From: Lachnospiraceae bacterium
GTDB lineage: Bacteria; Bacillota; Clostridia; Lachnospirales; Lachnospiraceae
Assembly: GCA_910575605.1 (NCBI GenBank)
Contig: CAJTEW010000024.1
Location: 1 to 53,135, forward strand
Length of the DNA stretch: 53,135 nt
Reading direction: 5' to 3'
The position numbers were made by a program, and so were the translations under genes. The notes below the pieces were generated by a model. That model did no database searches and was not told the origin of the DNA. It saw nothing but the letters and a program-made list of their open reading frames with translations. Shown piece by piece: positions 32,373-41,304 of this stretch. Every line of letters starts with the position of its first letter. Position 1 is the stretch's first letter.

Positions 32373-35300
32373 TTACACCTCTTTCTGTTTCTGGCGCGCC
32401 AGAATCTCCAGGAGTTCCTGACGGTCGGTGGTGATCAGTTCTTTCTCCAGTGCAGAGGCTTTAAACTCCACCGTAATATTATTGTTGTTTGTTGAAATTA
32501 AGCCATTCCCCCTTTGAAAATGTGTGATGTTCATGACTTCCGTTTCTGAAAGGTGCAGGATATGCTCTACCCTCTGAGCCTCCTCATCTTCCATGTTCAG
32601 GATGATCTTTGTCTTGCAGTTATTGATGATCCCCTTTCCATATTTACCGTCATCTAAAGCGAAGAAATCATTTAAGTCCTGGGTGGCGAAGATCCCGGCT
32701 CCTGAGTAGGCACGGATGATCTTGGCAATCTCCAGCACGAATTCTGCAGCCAGACGGTTGCTGGAAGCACCGATTAACTGCCATACCTCATCCACAAAGA
32801 TTGCCTTTTCCTCCGTCCGGTTTTCCTTCGCCTTATCCCAGACATAATCCAGCGCAACAAACATGCCGACCGTTAAGAGGTCGCTGGAACCGGTCAGCTC
32901 TGAGATATCCAGTACCGTATATTTATTGGTCAAATCTACATTGGTCTGCTGGTTAAAGGAAGAGGCAGAGCCATGCACCAGGCGGTTCAGGATGTGTGCC
33001 AGCCGTTTCGTGTCCCGGCTTTCCATCAGGATATCATAGACATCCTCCAGGATTGGCATAGCTTTGTATTGGTCGGGATGTTCCGGATCGAGCAGGGATT
33101 CATTCTTATGCGTGATCCCTTTCCTGGCATAGGTCTTGATCAGCGCCTCATCTAAAAGCTGTTTCTCCTCGTGGTTCATATCCGGAATCAGCAGGCTGAA
33201 GAAGATATGCAGCTTCTGTATTTTGGAAGCAAGAGCCGAAGCATCCAGGGTCGGACCGTCTAACAGCTCATTAACGGAATTATCGACCTTACGGATCTCC
33301 ATGATGTTGATACAACTCCGGCTGGCCGGGGAAATCTGGATAAATTCTCCGCCTACATTCTTGCAGGCGCGGTAGAACTCATGCCCCTTTAAGGGGGCGA
33401 TGATGAATACCTGGATACTCTTCCTGCGCATCCGAAGCGCCATGGTCTGCATGGTAAAAGTCTTTCCGGCTCCGGAGCATCCCAGGATGCAGATGTTGGA
33501 ATTCTTATACTGTTTGGAGTCGAAGATATCCGCAATGACCAGCGAATTATTATGCTTATTGACTCCGAACAGGATGCCGTTGTCGTCACAGATGCTGTAG
33601 CTGGTAAAGGGATAACAGCTTGCGGCACCGGTAGTCAGCACATTCCGTTTGGACAGCTCATAAAGCTTCTTATCTAAGGAAGCAAGTGGCAGGGATGACC
33701 GGAATCCCTGCTCCTGCAGGAAATAGCAGGAGCGTAAGTCCATGTCCTGGGAAATCAGGAGTTTTTTCATCTCCTGTATCCGCCACTGCAGTTCCTCCAG
33801 ATCTGACGCCGTAATGGTAATAAGGAGGTTCATATAGTAGAAATCCTCATTATTGGCAAGTCCGGCTTTCAAAAAATATCCGGAGCGGATGGCAGAATCC
33901 AGATCGTCAAAATCCGAGTTCGTATCCGAGGCATCCTTGATTTTGGAACGGTTGATACGGATCTGCTGTCCCAGACGCTGCTGGATCTTGTCCTTTGGCT
34001 GCTTATGCAGGTAGAAATCAATGTCAATCCCTTCCCCTGCGTTGATGAGGAGGGAGAGCCAGCCGGGAGTGACCTTATTCTTATAGCCGTCTGACGGGAC
34101 CATGAGATAGGTGTGGTAAAGCCCGTTGATCCGTACATAATTGCTGTGCTTCAAATCCAAAGATTCCGGTGCAGTAAAGGCATTGCAGTGAATGGTATCC
34201 ACATCTTTCCCCTCCGCCATGCGCTGTCCCAGAACTTCGGTGATCCGTTCCGGGAGAGGTTTGTCGGTACACAGCGTCCGGTTCAATAAGGTATAGAGCA
34301 CATCCGTGGTAAACTCATCCTCATTTTCATGCATGACCACATCATTGCCGCACTGATAGAGGAAGGTCTTTGCTGTCTGTGCCGCAGTCTCCAGCGCCGC
34401 CAGGATTTCTTTTTCTTCCGTCTTCCGGTTTACATTGAACGGCTCATATTCAAAAATAAGAAAAAAGCGGCGGGAGACTGCCTCTCTGGAGCTTAAATGC
34501 CGGACGAACTGGATATAATCCCTCTGAAGCTCCCTGCATCTGGGATCGGATTCCCGTTCCAGCTCTTTTGCGGACTGCTCCAGGTGGCGGTTGATATCCG
34601 CTTTCTTGGAGATCATCTTGATCTGGAGCTTTACAGGGCTGATTTTTAAATAAGAGATAAAGCTGTAAATAATACTCTGCTGTTCTCTGGCGCTTCGTAA
34701 CAGGAAGTTGATGGGTTCGATCTCCAGAATCTTGACGTAACGGTGGTCGGTGGTATAGACGATACCGTTTGCAATCTTCTCGACTGGCAGGTAATCCTCC
34801 AGTGTCTGAAATTTGCGTTTCTTCTTTTTTACCGGAGCGGAGGGGCTGTCCGGATGTTTCTTCCGGTAAGCAGCCTCCTTCTTCTCATATTTCTCCAGCC
34901 GTATTGCTTCCTTTTTCTCATATTTGGCTGTACGGACGGCTTCTTTCTTGTCCTCCTTTCTCTGCCGTTCGCGTGCAGCTTTCTCTTTCTTTGCATCTTT
35001 TAACGCCTGAGTCTGCGCTTTCTTTGTCAGCTTCTGCTCTATTTTGAGCACCCGGATATCCTCTTTTGCCTGCTTTTTAATCCCACTGCTGGTGGAAGTA
35101 TCGTAGATCCGGCGTTCCCGTTTTTTCTCCATTTTCCGGTGTGCAGCCTCTCTTTTTCTGGCTTTCCGGACGGAAGATTCTGACGGAGAGGTTTCCTGCT
35201 CTTGACCAGCAGAACCCTGCTTTTTTCCCGTCTTCTGATTTCTTCGCTTCTGGCTCTTAGGCTCCTGGCTCCTTGCATGCTGCCTCCGCTTCCGGTAATC

Positions 35301-35612
35301 CGGCATAACGTCAGAACGGTAGATGATCCTCCGATTTTTCATGAACCGGAGGGCATTCATCAAAAATGCAGTCAGGCTTTCCCCGCCAATCCCAATCAGG
35401 GCAACCATAGCGGCCGGGAGGGAGGTCATGCAGAGGATGACGATGCGCGTTGTCAACGACAGGGGCAGGTGGACAACCGGAATCCCAATCCCGGCTGCAA
35501 GCACAGCCCCTTCGATGGCATTACGGATCTTGAACATCCCGCCCATGAATGTGCCGCGTTCCATAAAATTACGCGGGATTAAAGCCACCTGCTGTTCTTC
35601 TGGGCTATTCAT
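32373..35612 (-). CDS. virB4: PrgI-VirB4 fusion, conjugative transfer ATPase
   Basis: A 1079-residue protein. Residues 1-100 are a PrgI/VirB3-like membrane module (MFKIRNAIEGAVLAAGIGIP, then a second hydrophobic segment). Residues 100-260 are a Lys/Glu/Arg-rich coiled region. The rest is the VirB4/TraE ATPase with Walker A GCSGAGKT (711-718) and Walker B IFVDE (938-942), plus FATQDLNDFF. It powers assembly of the transfer channel at the membrane. The VirB3-VirB4 fusion is known in Gram-positive systems; the long charged insertion is unusual. GAGGAGGTGACGCC precedes the ATG, which overlaps the stop of the gene upstream by 4 bases. Confidence 0.9.
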   Translation of the reverse strand: MNSPEEQQVALIPRNFMERGTFMGGMFKIRNAIEGAVLAAGIGIPVVHLPLSLTTRIVILCMTSLPAAMVALIGIGGESLTAFLMNALRFMKNRRIIYRSDVMPDYRKRRQHARSQEPKSQKRRNQKTGKKQGSAGQEQETSPSESSVRKARKREAAHRKMEKKRERRIYDTSTSSGIKKQAKEDIRVLKIEQKLTKKAQTQALKDAKKEKAARERQRKEDKKEAVRTAKYEKKEAIRLEKYEKKEAAYRKKHPDSPSAPVKKKKRKFQTLEDYLPVEKIANGIVYTTDHRYVKILEIEPINFLLRSAREQQSIIYSFISYLKISPVKLQIKMISKKADINRHLEQSAKELERESDPRCRELQRDYIQFVRHLSSREAVSRRFFLIFEYEPFNVNRKTEEKEILAALETAAQTAKTFLYQCGNDVVMHENEDEFTTDVLYTLLNRTLCTDKPLPERITEVLGQRMAEGKDVDTIHCNAFTAPESLDLKHSNYVRINGLYHTYLMVPSDGYKNKVTPGWLSLLINAGEGIDIDFYLHKQPKDKIQQRLGQQIRINRSKIKDASDTNSDFDDLDSAIRSGYFLKAGLANNEDFYYMNLLITITASDLEELQWRIQEMKKLLISQDMDLRSCYFLQEQGFRSSLPLASLDKKLYELSKRNVLTTGAASCYPFTSYSICDDNGILFGVNKHNNSLVIADIFDSKQYKNSNICILGCSGAGKTFTMQTMALRMRRKSIQVFIIAPLKGHEFYRACKNVGGEFIQISPASRSCINIMEIRKVDNSVNELLDGPTLDASALASKIQKLHIFFSLLIPDMNHEEKQLLDEALIKTYARKGITHKNESLLDPEHPDQYKAMPILEDVYDILMESRDTKRLAHILNRLVHGSASSFNQQTNVDLTNKYTVLDISELTGSSDLLTVGMFVALDYVWDKAKENRTEEKAIFVDEVWQLIGASSNRLAAEFVLEIAKIIRAYSGAGIFATQDLNDFFALDDGKYGKGIINNCKTKIILNMEDEEAQRVEHILHLSETEVMNITHFQRGNGLISTNNNNITVEFKASALEKELITTDRQELLEILARQKQKEV

Positions 35613-36271
35613 GGCGTCACCTCCTCTGTGTTATTTCCTGAATGGTTTATAGTACCATCAGTTTGAACACCGCTTTCGGTGGAATCTGAAACAATATTAC
35701 CATCATTATTTTCCGTATCTGCATAACCGCCTTCCTGCATGGATTCAATCTCTTTCGTTGTTACAGCAGGAAGGGAATTATCGGTCTGACGTGTATAAAT
35801 GCGTGTATATGCGTTTTCTGATGATGAGATCTGTCGTTCTTCTTCTCCAAATGTAAATGTCCCGTCTGCAGTGAGGCAGGTCACAGGAAGCTTGCTGCCA
35901 TCCGATAAGGAGAACTGAAACAGAGTTTCTCCATTAGAGGGATAACTGGTCTCATCTACAAGAAAAGTTACGGATGTTATATTTCTATATCCCGTATCCT
36001 GTAAATAAGAAACCATCTGTGTTTTTAAATCCTCTATCTGAATGAGGGCTAGAAATGTCTCCAGATCCTCAAATCCCAGATACTGCAATCCAGACAGAGA
36101 AGAGTTTTCTTTTATTGGTGATGGTTTCGTTGTTTTTCCTGTAGCTGGAATTTGTTTCTTTCTTGCCGGCTGTTCTGCTGTCTGATTCCGGTGCATGGAC
36201 GGCAGTATCATGCCGACTGATACGAGTGCAGCCATCAAAAAGATGGATAAAATTAATTTTTTTCTGCTCAT
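35609..36271 (-). CDS. Membrane-anchored accessory transfer protein, 220 aa
   Basis: One N-terminal signal anchor (residues 5-23, KLILSIFLMAALVSVGMIL) followed by an extracytoplasmic domain (GFEDLETFLALIQIEDLKTQ; FQFSLSDGSKLPVTCLTADG) and a disordered acidic tail. The family is not confidently recognised. Its position between the cell-wall hydrolase and VirB4, with a 4-base overlap into virB4, indicates an envelope component of the transfer apparatus, perhaps a VirB8-like or lipoprotein-like scaffold, though it lacks a clear VirB8 signature. Confidence 0.6.
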   Translation of the reverse strand: MSRKKLILSIFLMAALVSVGMILPSMHRNQTAEQPARKKQIPATGKTTKPSPIKENSSLSGLQYLGFEDLETFLALIQIEDLKTQMVSYLQDTGYRNITSVTFLVDETSYPSNGETLFQFSLSDGSKLPVTCLTADGTFTFGEEERQISSSENAYTRIYTRQTDNSLPAVTTKEIESMQEGGYADTENNDGNIVSDSTESGVQTDGTINHSGNNTEEVTP

Positions 36272-36283
36272 AGGTTTTCCTTT

Positions 36284-38110
36284 CTATTTCTTGTCAAAAA
36301 TCCAGTACGCATTGGAGGTAGCATGGACTTCCGACATCATGTCAAATTCCCGGTTGATATAGTTCTTGGAAGCGCTGTCGTTCAGGTCATTCACCAAAAC
36401 CTTCCCGTTTGCAGTGACTCCCCGGAGAACAATGAAATGCCCGCCGCTTGTAAATAAGCCTGCCCGCTGTGAGCTGATGACCGGATGTCCTTCCGATAAT
36501 GCCTTCAGGACTGTATTGGCGTCGCTGGTCTGGGTAACGGAACCGCATCCGAAATGAGATGCCGCCGCTGCAAAATAAGACCAGTAGGTTCCCACACCCG
36601 GTTTGTAATAGGAATTCCCGCACCAGGAAACCGCATCTACCGGGGTAATGGTTGTCCCTGTCAGGTAGCTTGCAATCATGGCAAAGCTGGTAGGGCCGCA
36701 TCCGCTGGAAGCAATGGAGCCTCCGCCGTAAGGGATGTTCCCGTAATCTGTCTGCAGGTAATGGGGAATCTGCATCCCGTTTGCCGGATAGGTGCCGCCT
36801 GTGGAAGTCACGATATAATATCGAAGGACGTGATCCACATATTCCTTGTCACCGTATACAGAATAATTCCAGCCAGGACGGGCGCACATCATATCGGAGT
36901 AAGCAATGGCGTTTTCCTTGGTGTAGCCGCCGTCCCGTGCCATCGCCCAGTCAATATAACCAGAACCGTAATTATATCCCTGCAGAGCCAGCTTGATCCG
37001 GTCCAGGTCTGTCGGCCCGGTACATCCGGCTTTTGTGAGTACGTGCTTTAATGCCTGGACCCCGCATTCGATGCTGTATTCCGGATCGGTAATGCTGCCC
37101 GGTGAATGGGAATATTTCTGGTTGTATCCGCTTTCTGATGCCTGCATGACATCCGTTCCCCGTCCACCGGATTCCTGCATCATGACTGCCAGGATCAGCT
37201 CCACGTATTGTCCCATATCGTATTTGGAAGCGATCCGTTCCACTGTAGCCCGGTAAGCCAGCACCTCTTCGGATACATTCGCAGTCGCAACCCCGGAAGC
37301 GGACGAACCAAAAAAGAGTTCCAGGTTCTCCGCATAAGCTTCGGCCAGCTCTTTCTGTTTGTCCGTCAGATGGAAAACGTGGTCTGCAAAATAGGCGTCA
37401 CCGGCATATTTCACAACATAATTATGGCGCGTAAAAGTAACCGTTTTGGTCTGTGGTGAAGTATTTCCCTCACTATCGCTATTGCCGGACTCACCTTCCA
37501 CACCTGTCTCCACCTGGACTTCCATGGTGACGGTCTCCGTTGATACATCATAAGAAAAAAGATCATCCTTATTATCCCGGATGACCTTTTGAAGCTCTTT
37601 TATATTAATTTCCCTGTAACTTTCCCTGCTGGCACAGAACTGCGCAATCAGCAGGTTGGAATTGACTGAGATGGAAGAGGCATAGGGATCCGTAATGGAT
37701 ACGGTATCCCCTTCCGGAACTTTGGACGCTTCCTTCTGGATTTCTGCCAGCACCTCATCATGGCATTCCATTAAGACCTCCACGATTGCCTGGTTTGCTT
37801 TCTGCAGGTTTTCGTTAATCAAGGTGCCGCTGTTTAATACACCGGAGTTCTCCGACAGGTCCCCAAAGGTAAGTCCGGGAAGCATGGTCAGGAATAAGAC
37901 CGGCAGCATCAACGCCGCAGTAATAGCGGCTGCGGATTTTTTGATTCCTTCCTTATGCTCAAGGGCCATGCCGATTGCAGCGCCCGCAGCACCGCCAACT
38001 CCCCCTTTTACAGCTTTTGCAAATGGAGCTGCCCGTTTGGGTTTAAACAGGTTAGAGACAGCCGAGCCTACACCGGCTGCTTCAGATAAGCTGCTTTGCT
38101 GTTCTGCCAA
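36284..38110 (-). CDS. CD1108-type bifunctional cell-wall hydrolase (VirB1-like)
   Basis: A 608-residue protein. Residues 1-60 are cytoplasmic, then a membrane helix (about 61-83). An extracellular stem precedes a lysozyme-like transglycosylase domain (about 285-430) with catalytic Glu313 (VMMQESGG) and ALQGYNYGSGYIDW. The C-terminal domain (about 445-608) is a papain-like C39 peptidase with Cys471 (SSGCGPTS), His558 (GGHFIVLRG) and N574/D575. It opens peptidoglycan for the transfer channel. Many homologues carry NlpC/P60 at the C-terminus instead of C39. The start is TTG, directly after the TAG of the previous gene. Confidence 0.88.
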   Translation of the reverse strand: MAEQQSSLSEAAGVGSAVSNLFKPKRAAPFAKAVKGGVGGAAGAAIGMALEHKEGIKKSAAAITAALMLPVLFLTMLPGLTFGDLSENSGVLNSGTLINENLQKANQAIVEVLMECHDEVLAEIQKEASKVPEGDTVSITDPYASSISVNSNLLIAQFCASRESYREINIKELQKVIRDNKDDLFSYDVSTETVTMEVQVETGVEGESGNSDSEGNTSPQTKTVTFTRHNYVVKYAGDAYFADHVFHLTDKQKELAEAYAENLELFFGSSASGVATANVSEEVLAYRATVERIASKYDMGQYVELILAVMMQESGGRGTDVMQASESGYNQKYSHSPGSITDPEYSIECGVQALKHVLTKAGCTGPTDLDRIKLALQGYNYGSGYIDWAMARDGGYTKENAIAYSDMMCARPGWNYSVYGDKEYVDHVLRYYIVTSTGGTYPANGMQIPHYLQTDYGNIPYGGGSIASSGCGPTSFAMIASYLTGTTITPVDAVSWCGNSYYKPGVGTYWSYFAAAASHFGCGSVTQTSDANTVLKALSEGHPVISSQRAGLFTSGGHFIVLRGVTANGKVLVNDLNDSASKNYINREFDMMSEVHATSNAYWIFDKK

Positions 38111-39037
38111 CTAAATGCGGTCCTTCCTTTGGGGAGCCTGCGGAAGCTTCTGGACAATGGATTCGTGGTAGGCAACTTTTCCATCCTCCGTTTCGTAAGG
38201 CGTCTTATTGACGGTTGGCTGGGCGTACTGCTTGTACCAGGTAGCGCCGTCAACGGACTGCACAGTATCGAATGTCCCCGGTGTGGGAGCCATATACTGG
38301 TCAGCATGGTACAAGGCGAAGTCCCGGCTTCCGGAATCGGCTGTCGTCTCCGTCCCGGTCATGCGCCCGCCGCCGATCTCCATGTTGGTAAATACCGGAA
38401 GCGGCTTGTCCTGTTCTTCCTTCATGCCCATATAGGAAATGAAGGCTTTTTCCGCCTCTTCCCCTTTGATAGAGCCGACCTGGCTGTAATTTCCCTGGGC
38501 GACATTGCTGATGACGTTGTTGGCAAAATCCCCGCCCTTGTTCAAGGAAGAGTGGTACATGGCGCTTCCGATGCTGGAGTGTTCTGTATATCCGGTCACA
38601 TGGTTGACCGCGCTCCGTTCGGTCTGCCTTCCTACGGATCCGGCGAGCCCGCCAGACAGGAAATTTCCCCCTACGGCTGCATCGCCCGGAGAACCGGATT
38701 TCCGGTATCCGCTGCCTCCGCCGCCCTTTAAGTGCATGGCCCCGGCCAGGCTTCGGCCGGCGATCAGAAGCTCCGCCATCATATTTCCGCCTGTATTCCC
38801 CACGTTGACGCCGAGGCTTGCCATGAAAGAGTCAATTTTCTGGCTGACCTTTAGAAAGGCAATGGCGCACAAAAACCAGATGAAGACATTTCCGGTTACG
38901 ACTTCCTTTCCCTGGTCTGCTACCGCCTGCTCGACCTCAGCTTCTGTCAGTTCTGAAGCAAAGACCGGCATGGAAGTAAGAAGTACCATACAGGCGACCA
39001 GCAGAATTATATACAATAGTTGTTTCTTATGTTTCAT
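38111..39037 (-). CDS. Secreted/membrane transfer protein with Gly-rich domain
   Basis: A 308-residue protein with a signal peptide (LLYIILLVACMVLLTSMPVF, cleavage near ASA-like VFAS), a second hydrophobic helix (about residues 50-64, VFIWFLCAIAFLKVS), then a Gly/Ser-rich region (about 100-150) and a C-terminal soluble part. No family is confidently named, but this architecture is standard between the VirB6-like gene and the hydrolase gene in Tn1549/CTn-type elements. AAAGGAGAAG precedes two consecutive ATGs; the second is chosen for spacing. It ends 1 base before the hydrolase TTG. Confidence 0.6.
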   Translation of the reverse strand: MKHKKQLLYIILLVACMVLLTSMPVFASELTEAEVEQAVADQGKEVVTGNVFIWFLCAIAFLKVSQKIDSFMASLGVNVGNTGGNMMAELLIAGRSLAGAMHLKGGGGSGYRKSGSPGDAAVGGNFLSGGLAGSVGRQTERSAVNHVTGYTEHSSIGSAMYHSSLNKGGDFANNVISNVAQGNYSQVGSIKGEEAEKAFISYMGMKEEQDKPLPVFTNMEIGGGRMTGTETTADSGSRDFALYHADQYMAPTPGTFDTVQSVDGATWYKQYAQPTVNKTPYETEDGKVAYHESIVQKLPQAPQRKDRI

Positions 39038-39052
39038 CATCTTCTCCTTTCA

Positions 39053-39763
39053 TCAGATGGACAGCGGGTTCGCAAGGAAGGTGCCGACCATGGAGGTAAA
39101 CAGCCTCAAACACCAGGCATTCATTAATAATAGAAAGAACTGCCCTCCAAGCATCCGGCACCAGCTTTTGAAAATGTTTGCGGTGGACTGGGAAGCTCCA
39201 GTGGCAAAGGCAACCGGCGCTGTAAAGACCAGGACCCCCAGAAGGATGTATCGTTCTGCCGCTTCAAAGAGGAGCTTGATGTAATTCCACGCCAGGATCA
39301 GCACCAGGATCAGGGCAATCAGTGCGACTGCACCATTTGCACAGACTCCTAATATAACGGTAATGACTGAGTTAAAATCTGCAAACTTTAAGGATGGCAG
39401 GTCATCGGTCAGGATCCAGCTGTAAGGCGTCCCGGCGATGTCCAGAAGCAGGTCTACAATGTCTTTTGCGTAAAAGGTCAGGAACAGGAAAAGGAAGGTC
39501 CGCATGGATAGTTTCAGCGGATCCTCCGCCTCCACGCCTGCTCCTGCAAAGTAATTTTTAAAAAGCTGCCAGACCCAGTTTAAAAGGATCAGCCCGATAG
39601 CCAGAGCCAGAAAGATCTGGTACATGCTCTCGGCTGCCGGGAAGTAGCGGAGGAAGGTATCCATGGAACATCCCAGCGCGCCTAATACCGAAGTGGTAAT
39701 GAGGTCCAGGATGTTCATGACCTGTTCTGCGATCCACTCCACGATTCCGTCTAAGATCTTCAT
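39053..39763 (-). CDS. VirB6/TrbL-like polytopic transfer channel protein
   Basis: A 236-residue protein with about five membrane helices (for example IFLALAIGLILLNWVWQLF, ALIALILVLILAWNYIKLLF and ILLGVLVFTAPVAFATGAS) and a C-terminal SWCRMLGGQFFLLLMNAWCL. This pattern is characteristic of the VirB6/TrbL-type inner-membrane channel of Gram-positive conjugation. AAGGGAGGCATCCGC precedes the ATG. It is adjacent to the pilin-like gene and the signal-peptide protein in the transfer operon. Confidence 0.75.
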   Translation of the reverse strand: MKILDGIVEWIAEQVMNILDLITTSVLGALGCSMDTFLRYFPAAESMYQIFLALAIGLILLNWVWQLFKNYFAGAGVEAEDPLKLSMRTFLFLFLTFYAKDIVDLLLDIAGTPYSWILTDDLPSLKFADFNSVITVILGVCANGAVALIALILVLILAWNYIKLLFEAAERYILLGVLVFTAPVAFATGASQSTANIFKSWCRMLGGQFFLLLMNAWCLRLFTSMVGTFLANPLSI

Positions 39764-39784
39764 GCGGATGCCTCCCTTCTTATC

Positions 39785-40204
39785 CTAGCCATTCCACTGG
39801 CCGCCCGCAAAGAACGGGGTGATGTAGGCCATAATGAATCCGAGCCCGTTTAAGATTGCCCAGGTGATGATGATCCGTTTGAGCCATGCACGGGATTCGT
39901 CCACAGTCTTGCCGGATTTGGAAAAGTTCATCATAAGCAAGGCTACGGATGCGGTCACAACAGCGGCGATGGTGGAGATCAGGACGATCTGATTGTAAAC
40001 ATCCTTCATGATCTCTTTTGCCTTGTCCCATACATTTGCCGCCATGACCGGCTGGACGCTGCAGGCTAAGAGCGTAAATAAAAGAGCCGCCGTATAGAGG
40101 TATTTCATGTAGTCGATATGGCGCTTTTTATCATGCGAACGATGAAAGCGCTTCGTAAACGATTTTGGATTCGGCGGTGTTTCCTTGACTTTGTGTTGTC
40201 TCAT
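39785..40204 (-). CDS. VirB2/TrbC-like small membrane protein
   Basis: A 139-residue protein. A basic N-terminus of 32 residues precedes a signal-like helix (YLYTAALLFTLLACSVQPVM, ending AANV) and two more membrane helices (IVLISTIAAVVTASVALLMM; IIITWAILNGLGFIMAYI). The two-helix mature part fits pilin-like VirB2/TrbC proteins. The long basic extension before the signal sequence is odd; an internal ATG at 40108 would remove it but has no ribosome site, while AAGGAGACAACACTGAT precedes 40204. It heads the main transfer gene block. Confidence 0.65.
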   Translation of the reverse strand: MRQHKVKETPPNPKSFTKRFHRSHDKKRHIDYMKYLYTAALLFTLLACSVQPVMAANVWDKAKEIMKDVYNQIVLISTIAAVVTASVALLMMNFSKSGKTVDESRAWLKRIIITWAILNGLGFIMAYITPFFAGGQWNG

Positions 40205-40219
40205 ATCAGTGTTGTCTCC

Positions 40220-40417
40220 TTATTCAGAATCAGGCAGGGAGACGGTGTGTCTGCCCTGCCTATGGTCAATACCTGAAATCAGGCTTTCTGCAATCTGCTG
40301 TTCGATAAGGAACAGAAAGACTGCTTCCTTTATTAAAAGAATGAAATCTTGTTTCAGGATAGTTTCCTGCCTCTGGCCGGATTTTCCGGTGGTGCAGGGA
40401 ATGTATGATTGACGCAT
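40220..40417 (-). CDS. Possible small leader-region protein, 65 aa
   Basis: A short open frame between the second leader terminator and the pilin-like gene, from ATG 40417 (MRQSYIPC), containing ILKQDFILLIKEAVFLFLIE. The only purine-rich stretch (AGAGGA) touches the ATG, so initiation would be poor. It ends 15 bases before the next ATG, inside its ribosome-site region. It could be a genuine small protein, a coupling leader peptide, or chance. Confidence 0.3.
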   Translation of the reverse strand: MRQSYIPCTTGKSGQRQETILKQDFILLIKEAVFLFLIEQQIAESLISGIDHRQGRHTVSLPDSE

Positions 40418-40433
40418 TCCTCTGCATTTGATT

Positions 40434-40465
40434 AAAAAAAGCAGCCCGGTCAATACAGGCTGCTT
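40434..40465 (-). terminator. Second terminator of leader L3
   Basis: Minus-strand AAGCAGCC/GGCTGCTT stem with a 10-12 base loop and seven T at 40434-40440. Confidence 0.85.
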
Positions 40466-40512
40466 CCTACGGTTCCATATGAAGTTGTAAGTCCTTTTTC
40501 ACCCCCTGCAGC

Positions 40513-40563
40513 AAAAAACGCAGCCAATATCCGGGATGAGGCAATGCCCCGGATACTGCTGCG
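40513..40563 (-). terminator. First terminator of leader L3
   Basis: Minus-strand long hairpin with CGCAGC/GCTGCG and TATCCGGG/CCCGGATA arms, an AG/TTG internal mismatch, and TTTTTT at 40513-40518. Confidence 0.85.
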
Positions 40564-40593
40564 CTGTTTCTGCACATAATTTTGACAATATCA

Positions 40594-40621
40594 ATTTTAA
40601 CATATGACTTTTACGGTGTAA
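40594..40621 (-). promoter_or_regulatory. Promoter of the leftward transfer operon
   Basis: Minus-strand TTACAC (40616-40621) and TAAAAT (40594-40599) with a 16-base spacer. Upstream, between this promoter and the divergent XRE gene, inverted repeats CCAAAAGCGTTGG (40675-40687) and CAACGCTTTTGTTGG (about 40750-40764) form a possible operator pair. The interval 40622-40785 has no gene. Confidence 0.55.
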
Positions 40622-40785
40622 ATCGCATAACCGTGCCAGTTTAAGAAATTATTGTGCCAATTTTATAGCACGTTCCAAAAGCGTTGGATTCCATTCTGTT
40701 AGATACTGTTTGTCGATTCCGGGAACAAATATACTGATAGAAATGGTAGCAACGCTTTTGTTGGGAAGAAATGGAGGCCGAATGG

Positions 40786-41106
40786 ATGAAAGGATTAGGA
40801 AAACGGATTCAGAAATGCCGGGAGGAGGCTGGGATGACACAGGAGGCACTGGCAGAGCGTGTAGGGATCAGCTGGAATTATCTTGGGGCGATTGAACGGG
40901 AAGTGAAAACACCGAAGCTTACCACACTTGTCCGGATCATCAATGTCCTGGAAGTATCTGCAGATGATGTGATGCTAGATGTACTTCGTGTTGGGAGGAA
41001 GGCGCAGTGTACAAAGTTAGAGGAGAAACTTCAAAGCCTTCCGGAAAAGAAACAGGAGAAGCTTCTGCGGATCCTGGACTTTCTGATTGAGGAAGAGAGA
41101 AAATAG
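40786..41106 (+). CDS. XRE-family regulator divergent from the transfer operon
   Basis: A 106-residue Cro/C1-type protein. The helix-turn-helix lies at about residues 15-40 (GMTQEALAERVGISWNYLGA), followed by a helical tail (KLEEKLQSLPEKKQEKLLRI) typical of Firmicutes XRE repressors. GGAGG at 40773-40777 selects the ATG at 40786 over the one at 40771. It faces away from the transfer-operon promoter across a 165-base region with inverted repeats, the classic position for a repressor of its neighbour. Confidence 0.8.
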   Translation: MKGLGKRIQKCREEAGMTQEALAERVGISWNYLGAIEREVKTPKLTTLVRIINVLEVSADDVMLDVLRVGRKAQCTKLEEKLQSLPEKKQEKLLRILDFLIEEERK

Positions 41107-41304
41107 CCTGTGCCGGTTATTTTTGCATTCATTTGAATTTGCTATCTAACGTAAAGATCATCCGGGCATTTCTAAACCCGTTATACGCATTATAATACTG
41201 GAAATATCTGGTAATAAAGCAATATATGATGAAAGCCCTGCTTTTCTTTGTTATACTGATTCTGATAGCGTTGGAACTATATCTATTAGAATCAAGGAGG
41301 GAGT

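Larger units (their letters stand above)
40434..40587 (-). ncRNA. Attenuated leader L3 of the transfer operon
   Basis: The minus-strand transcript from 40594-40621 meets two strong terminators before the first gene. T1 is at 40513-40563 (CGCAGC/GCTGCG outer stem, TATCCGGG/CCCGGATA inner stem, six T). T2 is at 40434-40465 (AAGCAGCC/GGCTGCTT, seven T). It lacks the TTTTGTGT/CACACGC box of L1 and L2 but has the same tandem-terminator layout, so transfer genes should stay off unless polymerase is modified or the hairpins are prevented from forming. Confidence 0.7.

Noticed and set aside
40582-40605. Plus-strand TTGACA as a promoter for the XRE gene
   Set aside because: No acceptable -10 hexamer follows at 16-18 bases; the XRE promoter remains unassigned.
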